Source of the DNA: DATBSK01 sp964532485
GTDB taxonomy: Bacteria > Actinomycetota > Acidimicrobiia > IMCC26256 > PALSA-555
DNA: 64,000 nt
Assembly: GCA_964532485.1 (NCBI GenBank)
Contig: CAZHKE010000008.1
Location: forward strand, 20,589-84,588
Direction: 5' to 3'
The notes beneath the pieces were generated by a model. That model had not been told where the DNA came from, did no database searches, and saw only the letters and a list, made by a program, of their open reading frames with translations. The stretch's first letter is position 1; each line of letters opens with the position of its first letter. The translations under genes and the position numbers were made by a program. Shown here piece after piece: positions 1-8,995 of the stretch.

Positions 1-1
1 G

Positions 2-748
2 GCCGGACCGGCGGTTGCCTCGCATCGGAGCGCCGCCGCGCTCTGGGGCTTCCCCGACTTCGGCGAGCGCGAGGTCGAGATCACCGCGATGCGGCATCGC
101 CGACGCAAGAGCCCCGACGTGATCTGGCACGAGAGCGTCCGCCTCGATTCCGACGAGGTGACGAAGATCGATGCCATCCCGGTGACGACTCCGACCCGCA
201 CGATCATCGACCTCGGCGCGGTGGTTCCAGAGCAGAGCGTCCTGTACGCCTTGGACGACGCCGTCCGGCGCAAGCTCACGTCGGTGGAGCGCCTGCAGCG
301 CGAGCTCGAGCGGTGGGGCAATCGACGCCGGGGAAGCGGGATCGTGCGCCGGGCAGCGGCACGTCGGCGACTGGAGCCCGTGCCGGAGAGCGCACTGGAG
401 ACGGAGTTCGAGAGCTTGGTCGATCGGTCGGGGCTGCCGACGCCCTCGCGCCAGTGGGTCGTCCGCGACCCAGACGGCGACTTCGTCGCTCGCGTCGATT
501 TCGCCTACCCCGCCGCACGGCTGGCCATCGAGATCCAGAGCATTCGCTTCCACGCCGGCCCCGACGAGTGGCGCGCCTGGATGGCACGCGAAGCGGAGCT
601 GGTCGCTGCGGGATGGCGCGTGCTGCAGGTCACCGCACGCGATCTCCGAGCCCGTCCGGACCAGCTCGTGAAGAGACTCATCCGGGCGCTTGATCACGGT
701 CCTGCGTCCCTGACCCACGAATACGCGGGTGACGGACGCAACCGATGA
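2..748 (+). CDS. DUF559 / AbiEi-like nuclease-fold protein, 5' truncated
   Basis: The reading frame is open to the left edge of the window, so the true start is missing. About 249 codons remain. The first visible residues read ASHRSAAALWGF, typical of the helical N-terminal half of DUF559 / AbiEi-type proteins. The C-terminal half (ETEFESLVDRSGLP, then RVDFAYPAARLAIEIQS) has the Asp and Glu-x-Gln spacing of a VSR-like PD-(D/E)XK nuclease fold. The family is very common in actinobacteria and its role is not established. The last 15 codons or so are encoded by the 38-bp palindrome at 703-740, and the gene overlaps the convergent AftD-like gene by 71 nt. Family call fairly sure; function unknown. 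Confidence 0.75.
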   Translation, partial: AGPAVASHRSAAALWGFPDFGEREVEITAMRHRRRKSPDVIWHESVRLDSDEVTKIDAIPVTTPTRTIIDLGAVVPEQSVLYALDDAVRRKLTSVERLQRELERWGNRRRGSGIVRRAAARRRLEPVPESALETEFESLVDRSGLPTPSRQWVVRDPDGDFVARVDFAYPAARLAIEIQSIRFHAGPDEWRAWMAREAELVAAGWRVLQVTARDLRARPDQLVKRLIRALDHGPASLTHEYAGDGRNR

Positions 749-3700
749 GGAGGTCGGCGGCGAACAGGAGCACCGCGAGCCAGCCCAGCTCGGGGGCATC
801 CGCGGCCTTGGCGATGACCAGCGCGAGCGGGGCGCCGGCGGTCAGCAGCAGCCGGGCGCCGCGCACACGCGCCGCCACCACCGTCGCCACGGCCACGAGC
901 GCGCCGATCCACCATCGCGACACCAGCGCCGACGCGAGACCGGCCACCGCCGCGCTCACCCCCGCCGCGCGCCAGTCCAGCGGCGGCACGCCCGGCACGC
1001 CCTCGTACCCGAGTGGCGACGAGAGCTCGGGATCCTCGACCACGACGGGGATCACGGCCCGGCGGGTCGCGACCACCACACCGAGACAGACGAGGATCGC
1101 GAGCACCGACAGCGCCATCGCGATCCACACGACGTTCTGCGGCGTCCACCGCAACGTCACGTCGTACGTCCCCGCCTCGCCCGGATCGATCAGCCACCCG
1201 TTCGCGTAGCCGTTCACCAGGCGCGGCTCCCCCAACGACCTCCCGTCGAGCTCGGCCTTCCAGCCGTCGCTCAGGCTCTGCCCGAGAACGAGCCAGAACG
1301 GCTGGCCGTCGCTGTGCACACGCAGGTCGTACGTCGTCGCGCCCTCGTCGGTCACCTGCACGCGCGCGCCCGCCGCCGGGCTGCTCTCGGCGAACGTCGC
1401 CACCGGCGTCGCCACGCCGCTCGCACCGGACGTGAGCACGAGCCGGTCGACGTCGATGCCCGTGACGACCCCCGTCCGAGCCCGCACGAGGTGCGATCCC
1501 GCGTCCAGCGCCACCGGTCCGTTGCAGGCCTCCAACCCCGACTCGGCCGTCATCCGCACCGGCAGCGGCGTGCTGTCGACGCTGACGAGGTCGTCGCGGC
1601 ACACCTGGTGCAGCGGCGCCGACACCGGGGCCTGCGGAACGCCCGACATGCCCAGCTCGGCGATCCCCACCGGCGCGGCCACGGGCGTCAGCGTGCGGTC
1701 GTCGACCGACGGGACGACCCGGGCGCTCTCGACGACGAACCGCAGCCTCGTCGCGGTCACCGGCCCGAACCGGAACGGCACCTCCTGGCTGGAGCCCTCC
1801 CCCGGAGTATCCGCGATCGCGGGGAGCTCGACGGTCGCGACCGGCGCGCCATCCGCCTCGACGCGCACGCGCGTCGGCACCGAGCGCAGCCCGTCGGTGA
1901 CGAGCCGGATCGTCGCGCCCTCGACCGTCGTCGGACCGTCGAGCTCGGCCTCGAGCCACTCCCCGCGGTCGATCGAGAACGGCGAGTCCCACGCGGTGGC
2001 GTCGTCGCCGTCGAACGCGCGCGACGCCCGCGCGCCGGCGTCTCCCGCGCGGTGGCCCGACGCGCGGAACACGACGCCGGGTGTCGTCGTCCCCAGCACC
2101 CTGTCGAGCACGTCGTCGGGAGCGTTCGCCGCGACCCGAGCGGCGCCCGACACCTCGAAACCGCGCTCGCCGCCCCCACCGCCCGCGCCGCCCGAACCGA
2201 TCGCGGGCTTCGGGAGCTCGAACTCGCGCACGAGCGCCTGCTCCTCGTCGAACCCGCCGCGCTCGGCGGGGTCGTAGCGCGACCGCGAGAACACGAATCC
2301 CAGGGCTCGCTCCCCCGCAGACGCGCCCGCTCGCCGCAGCAGCCTCGTCGGGACCCGGACGACCTCGTCGACCAGCGCCTCTCCTTCACCGTCGCGGGTC
2401 AGACCGATGTCGGCGAAGCCGGCGCTCGCGCGCGTGCTGCCACGACTCTCGAGCGGCTCGATGGTGAGCGTGCGCACCTGCTGCGCGGGCACCGGCACGT
2501 GCTGCCCCTCCGGCGCGCGCGACGACTCGTCGAGCGCGACGTCGAACGGCACACGGTCGTCGAGCTGCACGCGAGCCTTCGTGATCAACCGCGACGCGTC
2601 GGAAGGCTGCGTGAACGTGATCCCGTCGGTGCGCACGGAATCATCCAGCTCGAGCACCAACCGGTCGCCGTCGAGCTCGCGGCCACCCGCGGTCCTCCAC
2701 GCGGTGCGCACGTCACCGTCGAACGCCAGCGCGGGTCGCTCGGACGGCAGGTACGCGTCCTTGTCGCCGTATGCCGTCGCGTCAACACGACCCCCACGCT
2801 GCTCGACGACCGTCCGGTCGCGGTCCGACTGATCCTCGACGATCTCGAAGCGGAAGTCGTCGGCGTCCTCGGCGATCGCCTGCTGCCCGGAGCGCTCCGT
2901 GAGGCCCACGTCGTCACGCAGGCGGTTCCAGCGACGGGCCCGACGACGGTTCGTGTCGGTCACCATGAGCTCGGCCTCGTCGTCGATCGCTCGGGCGAGC
3001 TCCTGGTCGTCGAGCGACGCGCCGTAGAGGACGACGCCGTCGCCACCGACGAACCCCGCCGCGGCGGCGTCCACGACGCCCTCCCCGTCGCCTTCGAGCA
3101 CGAGCGGCGCCTCGACCGACGCGGCCGACACGATCGGCCGAGCGTCGGTCACGTCGAACAGCGCGACGTTCGGCGGCCACGCCGAGCCCTGGCTCCGCAG
3201 CTCGCTCTCGTCGCGAAGCGGCAGCACGATCGACGCGAAGTTGGGGTCGGTCGACCCGAACGCCGTGGGCTCCTGGAGCCCGGGTGCCAATGGATCCGTC
3301 AACCAGCGCCACACGTCGCGCGGCCGAGGAGTGTCGTAGCGCTCGTACTCGAGGTCGTTGCGCGCCACGACGGTACCCACGCCGAGCAGTCGCAGCACGG
3401 GCGCGAGCGAGTCGGGCTCGACCGTCCCGTGCTGGAAGCGCCGGTCGAGCGCCGCGAGGAGGTCGACGGAACCGCGCGTCCCGAACGGCATCAGCTCGCG
3501 CGCGACCCACGGTCGATCGGTGAGCCCAGGGGTCACGGGGTCGACCGTGTTCCCCCACCGGTAGGCGGCGAACAGCGAACCCGGCAGCTCGAGCGCGCGC
3601 GTCCCGTCGTCGCCTGCGTCGAGCGCGTCGGCCACCTCGTGCCAGTACTGCGGAATGTCCTCGGCGCGCTCGATCCGCTCCGAGAGGTACCCGTGGCGCC

Positions 3701-4931
3701 AGACCGGGAGGAACGCCAGCGCCACGACGGCGACGACCACCGCCGCGGCACCCAGCTGGAAGGCCCGCCGCCGGGACAGGGCGGCGACGCCGCCTGCGAT
3801 CAGCCCTGCGAGACCCAGGACGATGACCGGCCCGACGCGCGGCGTGTTGCGCAGGGCAGCGCCGGCTGCCGACCTGCCGGCAAACGACTTGAAGACGTCG
3901 CCGACGATGCTCGGGTCCTCGTACGGCCACGCGCCGACACCGACGATCGTGCCGACGACCACGAGTGAGCCGAGGAAGACTCGGTGCTTCCACCGGACGA
4001 AGGCTGCCGCGACGAGCCCCGCGACGGGCACGAGGAGCGTCAACGCCGCCAGCGCCCGCGAGTCGGCGTAGTCGGGTGCCTGGTCGAGCCAGCTCCCGAC
4101 CCGGTCGCCGCCCGAGAGGAACCAGTTGCCGAAGCCGCGCAGGAGGTCGGCCGGACGCGAGGCGTCCGCCACCTGCTCGAGCGTCTCGGTGACGTCGAGC
4201 ACCGGGATCCCGTACCGGGCCTGCGTCCGGAGACCGGCCATCCACCACAGCGAGACGGCGATGCTGAGCAGCGCGACCCGCCCGGCGACGGCGAGCGCCC
4301 GGCGCCACTCGAGGTCGCGCTGCGCGCACGTGATGACGAGCCACAGGAGTGGGGCGATGCCCACGAAGACCAGCGATGACGCGTTGGTGCTGCCGATGAG
4401 CAGGATGACGAGCGCGAACAGCGCCGGATCACGCCAGCCACCGCGCCGCGCGGCGCGGATCGTCAACCCGATCAGCCACGGGAGCCCCGCCCACGGGAGC
4501 AAGAGCACCGAGAGTCGAGCCGTGAACGCGAGCTGGTACGGCGTGAGCAGGTAGACGATCGCGCCGACGACCGCGCCGACCCGCTTCGTACCGAACATCG
4601 TGAAGAGCCACAGCGCGCCTGCCGCGGCCGCGAACGAGATCGAGCCGAGGAACAGCCGTTGCGCGACCCAGTCGGGCACGCCGAGCTGGTCCATCACCCA
4701 GTAGTAGGGACCCAGGGGGAACAGGTAGCCGACGTTCTGGTGCGGGACCGTGCCGGTGCCGATGTGCGAGTCCCACAAGTAGACCGCGCGCGACAGCAAT
4801 CGACCGGGGTCGAGGTACAGGTACTGCTTCGTGTCCCCGCTCACCTTGCCCGGCGAGGAGAGCAGGAACGGGATGTACGCGAGCGCGGCGAGGGCGAGAA
4901 GGTCGACGCGACGAACACGCGGACTGCTCAC
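678..4931 (-). CDS. AftD-like alpha-(1->3)-arabinofuranosyltransferase (DUF3367), copy 1
   Basis: A 1417-aa polytopic membrane protein of the mycobacterial AftD type (GT-C fold). AftD adds arabinofuranose from decaprenyl-phosphoarabinose to arabinogalactan and lipoarabinomannan. The N-terminus carries the family signature GKVSGDTKQYLYLDPGRLL, containing the acidic residues of the first extracytoplasmic loop, followed by many membrane segments over roughly the first 400 residues. The periplasmic part has two discoidin-like carbohydrate-binding modules, each with an AFDGDxxTAW motif (near residues 730 and 970). The C-terminus returns to membrane helices. The GTG start overlaps the stop of the upstream GT39 gene as GTGA, indicating translational coupling. 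A paralogue lies at 18746-23143. The acceptor glycan in this organism is unknown. Confidence 0.85.
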   Translation of the reverse strand: MSSPRVRRVDLLALAALAYIPFLLSSPGKVSGDTKQYLYLDPGRLLSRAVYLWDSHIGTGTVPHQNVGYLFPLGPYYWVMDQLGVPDWVAQRLFLGSISFAAAAGALWLFTMFGTKRVGAVVGAIVYLLTPYQLAFTARLSVLLLPWAGLPWLIGLTIRAARRGGWRDPALFALVILLIGSTNASSLVFVGIAPLLWLVITCAQRDLEWRRALAVAGRVALLSIAVSLWWMAGLRTQARYGIPVLDVTETLEQVADASRPADLLRGFGNWFLSGGDRVGSWLDQAPDYADSRALAALTLLVPVAGLVAAAFVRWKHRVFLGSLVVVGTIVGVGAWPYEDPSIVGDVFKSFAGRSAAGAALRNTPRVGPVIVLGLAGLIAGGVAALSRRRAFQLGAAAVVVAVVALAFLPVWRHGYLSERIERAEDIPQYWHEVADALDAGDDGTRALELPGSLFAAYRWGNTVDPVTPGLTDRPWVARELMPFGTRGSVDLLAALDRRFQHGTVEPDSLAPVLRLLGVGTVVARNDLEYERYDTPRPRDVWRWLTDPLAPGLQEPTAFGSTDPNFASIVLPLRDESELRSQGSAWPPNVALFDVTDARPIVSAASVEAPLVLEGDGEGVVDAAAAGFVGGDGVVLYGASLDDQELARAIDDEAELMVTDTNRRRARRWNRLRDDVGLTERSGQQAIAEDADDFRFEIVEDQSDRDRTVVEQRGGRVDATAYGDKDAYLPSERPALAFDGDVRTAWRTAGGRELDGDRLVLELDDSVRTDGITFTQPSDASRLITKARVQLDDRVPFDVALDESSRAPEGQHVPVPAQQVRTLTIEPLESRGSTRASAGFADIGLTRDGEGEALVDEVVRVPTRLLRRAGASAGERALGFVFSRSRYDPAERGGFDEEQALVREFELPKPAIGSGGAGGGGGERGFEVSGAARVAANAPDDVLDRVLGTTTPGVVFRASGHRAGDAGARASRAFDGDDATAWDSPFSIDRGEWLEAELDGPTTVEGATIRLVTDGLRSVPTRVRVEADGAPVATVELPAIADTPGEGSSQEVPFRFGPVTATRLRFVVESARVVPSVDDRTLTPVAAPVGIAELGMSGVPQAPVSAPLHQVCRDDLVSVDSTPLPVRMTAESGLEACNGPVALDAGSHLVRARTGVVTGIDVDRLVLTSGASGVATPVATFAESSPAAGARVQVTDEGATTYDLRVHSDGQPFWLVLGQSLSDGWKAELDGRSLGEPRLVNGYANGWLIDPGEAGTYDVTLRWTPQNVVWIAMALSVLAILVCLGVVVATRRAVIPVVVEDPELSSPLGYEGVPGVPPLDWRAAGVSAAVAGLASALVSRWWIGALVAVATVVAARVRGARLLLTAGAPLALVIAKAADAPELGWLAVLLFAADLLIGCVRHPRIRGSGTQDRDQAPG
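703..740. repeat. 38-bp dispersed palindrome, copy 1
   Basis: Begins TGCGTCCCTGACCC and ends GGGTGACGGACGCA, with a 10-nt centre. The same 38-nt layout recurs at 18036-18073 and 40261-40298. This copy lies inside the overlapping 3' ends of two convergent genes and supplies the C-terminal codons of both. It may act as a bidirectional transcription terminator; that is inferred from position and hairpin potential. Confidence 0.8.
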
Positions 4932-6490
4932 GACGCCCGGAAGACCGTGAGACCCATCAGCTCGAAGAAGTCGTCGTCGGGGAGCACGGGCGTCGACGGC
5001 TCACGACTGTTCGCGAACGCCGTCGCCATCAGCTCGCACACTCCCTGGACGTTGTTGTAGCCACCCGAGCTCACGTACCAGACGGTCGAGTCGCCGGCCC
5101 GGTCGAGCATCTCCTGTGCGAACGCGACCGGGTCTTGACGGGCGATGCGGTCCTGGTAGTCGACCCAGTCGACGCGCTCGGGCTGCCCGGCGTCGGGGAA
5201 CGTCGCGTGCCGGAGCGGCTCGCCCTCGAGCAGGCGGCTGACGTCGGGTCCGAGCTGGTCGGGGCAGTACACGACGAGGTCGTCGGGCTGCGCACGGGCC
5301 TTGATGATGTCGGCGACCTGCGCGGCCTGGGTGCGGTCCTCGGTGACGTTGCGCGCCGCGCTCGCGAAGCTCAGCAGGATCGTGATCACGAGGACCATGG
5401 TTCGGACGCGCCGGTCCGCGAACGCCGTCACGCCGTACGCGATCGCGAGCACGAGCAGTGGGTACATGACCGATGCGTAGCGGCCGTCGAACGTGCTGCC
5501 CGCGATCCACGACACGGTCGACCCGAACAGCAGGATCGCCACCGCCGCCCCGAGCTCCCACCGCACCGCGGGACGGGTGCGCAGGTCGAGCTCGATGCGC
5601 CGCTCGTCGAGCGGGGCCGCGAAGAGCGCGAGGAGCGGCAGCACCAGCAGTGGCAGCAGCAGGACGAACGCCTCGGCGCTCTCGTCGCCGCCCGCGAAGC
5701 TCACGGTGCCCTCGGCGAACGCGAACCAGGGCACCACGGGATCGCCCCAGGGCGTGCCGGTGTGCGCGAGCTGGTAGGTCAGCGTCGACAGCCAGGGGAT
5801 CAGCGTCAAGCCGCCGGCTGCGATCGCGGCGATGATGCGGGGCGAGGCGCGGCGCGTCTCGGCGCTCCCCTTCCACCACGCGACGAGCAGGGCGACACCC
5901 ACGACTGCCAGGACGTAGAAGCACCAGTACTGGGTGTAGACGAGCAGGGCGGTCACGAGCGCGACGACCGTCAACCGGCCGAGCGTGGGGCGGTCGAGCG
6001 CGCGCCGGAGCGCAAGGTATCCCCAGAGCACCAGGAACATCACCAGCGCGTACATGCGCGACTCGGTGGCGTACCGGATCGCGTACGGAGACGCGGCGAG
6101 GATCATCACCGTCCACCACGCGACCGCGCGTCCACCGATCCGCTTCCCGGCCCAGTAGGCGAGCGGCAGCGACGCCACCGAGATCAGCCCCGAGAAGGCG
6201 CGCACCGCGATGTCGCTCGAGCCGAAGAGCTCGATCCAGAAGTGGAGCAGCGCGTAGTAGAGGGGCGGCGCGCCGTCGTGACGCAGCGCTTCGCCGAGCT
6301 CCGAGATCGGGAGCTTGGCGATGTTGACCGACAGCGCCTCGTCGAACCACAGGTCAGCGGTCGTGACGAACCGCAGGATGACGCCGACGACGACCACGAG
6401 CCCGACGAGGACGACGTCGAGCGCGACTCGGCGATCGGCCGGCGCCTCGGCTGCTTCGTCGCGCGCGGGAGCCGCCGTGGACGCCGTCAT
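4928..6490 (-). CDS. GT39-family membrane glycosyltransferase
   Basis: A 520-aa ArnT/PMT-like GT-C protein. After an N-terminal membrane segment it has LWFDEALS, the acidic motif of the first extracytoplasmic loop, then DGAPPLYY, the usual second motif. About eleven hydrophobic segments follow. Such enzymes transfer sugars from polyprenyl-phosphate donors on the outer face of the membrane. It is the first gene of a two-gene operon with the AftD-like gene, joined by a GTGA overlap. A TAGCGT hexamer lies 9 nt before the ATG, suggesting a leaderless transcript. Donor and acceptor cannot be deduced. Confidence 0.82.
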   Translation of the reverse strand: MTASTAAPARDEAAEAPADRRVALDVVLVGLVVVVGVILRFVTTADLWFDEALSVNIAKLPISELGEALRHDGAPPLYYALLHFWIELFGSSDIAVRAFSGLISVASLPLAYWAGKRIGGRAVAWWTVMILAASPYAIRYATESRMYALVMFLVLWGYLALRRALDRPTLGRLTVVALVTALLVYTQYWCFYVLAVVGVALLVAWWKGSAETRRASPRIIAAIAAGGLTLIPWLSTLTYQLAHTGTPWGDPVVPWFAFAEGTVSFAGGDESAEAFVLLLPLLVLPLLALFAAPLDERRIELDLRTRPAVRWELGAAVAILLFGSTVSWIAGSTFDGRYASVMYPLLVLAIAYGVTAFADRRVRTMVLVITILLSFASAARNVTEDRTQAAQVADIIKARAQPDDLVVYCPDQLGPDVSRLLEGEPLRHATFPDAGQPERVDWVDYQDRIARQDPVAFAQEMLDRAGDSTVWYVSSGGYNNVQGVCELMATAFANSREPSTPVLPDDDFFELMGLTVFRAS

Positions 6491-6499
6491 GACCCGCCC

Positions 6500-6505
6500 A
6501 CGCTA
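6500..6505 (-). promoter_or_regulatory. Putative leaderless -10 (TAGCGT) for the GT39 gene
   Basis: TANNNT hexamer on the minus strand, 9 nt upstream of the ATG at 6490. It fits the pattern seen before many non-overlapping starts here. Confidence 0.45.
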
Positions 6506-6549
6506 GGCCGCGAGGATGCCGGGCTCGTGGTCGTCGGGACTTCCCGAGA

Positions 6550-7644
6550 TCAGAGGGTGGCGGTCTTGGCGAGCTCGGCCGCCTTGGAGAGCAGGCCGGG
6601 CACGATCGCGCCGAACGCCTCGATCTTCGGGTTGTCGAGCTGCCCGTGCTTCAGGCGCGAGTACTGCCCCTCGAGCACGATCGCGAGCTTGAAGCCGGCG
6701 AGGATCTCGTAGTACACGATCTCGTCGGTCGGTCGCCCGCTGACGTCGGTGTAGTGCTCGAGCAGCTCGGTGCGCGTCGGCATCCCCTCCATCGGGACGT
6801 AGCCCGCGCTCGACGGGTCCTCACCCTCGGTCGGCCATCCCTGGATCACCCACCCGAGATCGAGCAGCGGGTCGCCGATCGTCGTCATCTCCCAGTCGAC
6901 GATCGCGGCCAGCTTCGCCGGTGCGCCGTGAGCGAACATGACGTTCGCGAACTGGTAGTCGCCGTGGATGATGCCCGGCTCGTATCGGCTCGGCTTGTTG
7001 TCGCGCAGCCACTGCGCGACGACATCGACGCCGTCGAGGTCGCGAACCTTCATCTTCTCGTAGTGCGACTCCCAGCGGTCGGCCTGTCGCTCGAGGAACC
7101 CGTCGGGCTTCCCGAACCCCTCGAGTCCCTTCGCGCGCCAGTCGACGCGCGAGAGGCGCGCGATGCCGTCGACGAGCTGCAAGCCGAGGCCCTTGCGTGC
7201 GTCCAGGTCCTCGTCGAACGGTGCCGGCCACATGTCGCCCATGCCCATGGGCGACCAGCCGTCGATGTGGCCCATCAGGTAGAAGGACGCGCCGATCACC
7301 GAGGGGTTGTCGCACCCGGCGATCGCCTCCGGGTGCGGGACGTCGGTTCCGTTCAGAGCCTCCAGCACACGGAACTCGCGCATCATCGTCTTGTTGCGCC
7401 CCTCGGGGACCTTGCGCGGCGGGCGTCGCAGCGCCATGACCGCGTCGCCCCGCTTGATCTCGAAGATCTCGTTCGACGAGCCGCCGCTGATGAACGTCGT
7501 CTCGACCGGCTCTCCCTTGCCCGGCAGGTCGCGCTCGTCCATCCAGCGCGCGAGCGCGTCGGGATCGACGAGCCCGGCGGTGCGCGCGGTCTCGTCGACG
7601 TCCTCCCACAGCTGCTTGCCGGTCTCTGCGTTGCCGATGGTCAT
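6550..7644 (-). CDS. Phosphotransferase family protein (APH/ACAD10-type kinase fold)
   Basis: 364 aa. It has the aminoglycoside phosphotransferase core: the Brenner motif IIHGDYQFANVMF (HGDxxxxN) and the metal-binding IVDWEMTTIGDP. The N-terminal glycine-rich segment FISGGSSNEIFEI is the nucleotide loop of this subfamily. In actinobacteria these proteins sit next to acyl-CoA dehydrogenases, as here (17 nt after 7661-8962). Homologues include the N-terminal kinase domain of eukaryotic ACAD10/11, which phosphorylates 4-hydroxyacyl-CoAs. A role in hydroxyacyl-CoA breakdown is therefore more likely than antibiotic resistance. A GAGGA ribosome-binding site precedes the ATG. Last gene of the 11497-to-6550 operon. 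Confidence 0.85.
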   Translation of the reverse strand: MTIGNAETGKQLWEDVDETARTAGLVDPDALARWMDERDLPGKGEPVETTFISGGSSNEIFEIKRGDAVMALRRPPRKVPEGRNKTMMREFRVLEALNGTDVPHPEAIAGCDNPSVIGASFYLMGHIDGWSPMGMGDMWPAPFDEDLDARKGLGLQLVDGIARLSRVDWRAKGLEGFGKPDGFLERQADRWESHYEKMKVRDLDGVDVVAQWLRDNKPSRYEPGIIHGDYQFANVMFAHGAPAKLAAIVDWEMTTIGDPLLDLGWVIQGWPTEGEDPSSAGYVPMEGMPTRTELLEHYTDVSGRPTDEIVYYEILAGFKLAIVLEGQYSRLKHGQLDNPKIEAFGAIVPGLLSKAAELAKTATL

Positions 7645-7660
7645 CGAGTCGTCCTCGTTG

Positions 7661-8962
7661 TCAGTGCTGTGCGACTTCGTGCTCGAGCAGGTTCGCGAAC
7701 TTCTTGCGGGCCGCCTCCTGACGCGGCGGAAGATGCGCGCTCGGGAACAGGCCCTCGGACGGCGAGTGCTCCTTGAGCACCGAGCGGGCGATGGTCACCT
7801 TGTGCACCTCAGTCGGCCCGTCGGCGATCCCCATCACCGGCGCCATCGAGTACATGCCAATGAGCGGCATCTCGTTCGATGTCCCGAGTGAACCGTGGAG
7901 GTGCAGCGCCGCATACACGATGTCGTGCAGCACCTTCGGTGTCAGCACCTTCACGACGGCGATCTCGCGGCGGGCCTTCGCGCCGCCGACCTGGTCGATC
8001 TTCCACGCCGCCTGCATGACGAGCAGCCGGAACGACTCGAGCTGGATGTAGCAGTCGGCGATCTTCTCCTGCACCATCTGCTTCTTCGCCAGCACCTCGC
8101 CCTGGGTGTGACGGCTCAGCACGCGCTCGCACATCATGTCGAACGCCTTCTTGCACGCGGCGATCGTTCGCATGGCGTGATGGATGCGGCCACCGCCGAG
8201 CCGGGTCTGCGCGATGGCGAACGCTTGCCCTTCACCGCCGAGCAGGTTGTCGGCCGGGACGCGGACGTTGTCGTAGCGGACGTACGCGTGCGAGCCCTCG
8301 CCCGGCGCCTCACCGGCGAGGCCGACGTTGCGGATGATCTCGATGCCGGGCGTGTCGGTCGGCACGAGGAACATCGACGTGCCCTGGTACACCGGCACGT
8401 CCGGGTCGGTGACCGCCATCACGATCGCGAACGCCGCATAGCGCAGGTTGGACGAGAACCACTTCTCCCCGTCGATCACATACTGGTCACCGTCGCGCCA
8501 CGCCCGGCACTTGAACTCCTGCGGGTCCGACCCTGCCTGCGGCTCGGTCATCGAGTAGCACGAGACGATGTCGCCGTCGAGCAGCGGCTGGAGGTACCGC
8601 TCCTTCTGCGCGTCGGTGCCGTAGTGGGCGAGGATCTCGGCGTTGCCGGAGTCGGGCGCCTGGCAGCCGAACACCATCGGCGCGAAGTTCGAGCGGCCGA
8701 GGATCTCGTTCATGAGCGCCAGCTTCAGCTGGCCGTATCCGAGCCCGCCGAGGTCAGGACCGAGGTGGCACGCCCAGAGGCCGCGGTCCTTCACCTGCTG
8801 CTGCAGCGGGCGGATCACCTGCTCGTGCACCGGGTGCGAGCGGTCGTAGACGATGTGCGAGCTGAACGCGAGGTCGAGCGGCTCGCACTCCTCTCGGACG
8901 AACTCGTCGATCCAATCGAGCTGCTCCTGGAACTCGGGCTCGGTCGAGAAGTCCCACGCCAT
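7661..8962 (-). CDS. Acyl-CoA dehydrogenase family protein
   Basis: 433 aa, full length for a FadE/ACAD11-type flavoprotein that introduces an alpha,beta double bond into acyl-CoA. Visible motifs are YSMTEPQAGSDPQEFKCRA (FAD-binding beta domain), GEKWFSSN, and the C-terminal HGSLGTSNEMPL with ADGPTEVHKVTIARSVL. The ADGPTEVH form is typical of the ACAD10/11-like branch. An AGGAG ribosome-binding site lies 8 nt before the ATG. It sits between the thiolase-like gene (33 nt) and the APH-like kinase gene, in an operon for acyl-CoA catabolism. Substrate not determinable. Confidence 0.9.
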   Translation of the reverse strand: MAWDFSTEPEFQEQLDWIDEFVREECEPLDLAFSSHIVYDRSHPVHEQVIRPLQQQVKDRGLWACHLGPDLGGLGYGQLKLALMNEILGRSNFAPMVFGCQAPDSGNAEILAHYGTDAQKERYLQPLLDGDIVSCYSMTEPQAGSDPQEFKCRAWRDGDQYVIDGEKWFSSNLRYAAFAIVMAVTDPDVPVYQGTSMFLVPTDTPGIEIIRNVGLAGEAPGEGSHAYVRYDNVRVPADNLLGGEGQAFAIAQTRLGGGRIHHAMRTIAACKKAFDMMCERVLSRHTQGEVLAKKQMVQEKIADCYIQLESFRLLVMQAAWKIDQVGGAKARREIAVVKVLTPKVLHDIVYAALHLHGSLGTSNEMPLIGMYSMAPVMGIADGPTEVHKVTIARSVLKEHSPSEGLFPSAHLPPRQEAARKKFANLLEHEVAQH

Positions 8963-8995
8963 CTGGTCGTCTCCTGCTTGTCGGTCGCTCGTGTA

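Noticed and set aside
729..3968. A 1079-codon plus-strand open frame opposite the first AftD-like gene
   Set aside because: Antisense shadow of a gene with clear family motifs throughout.
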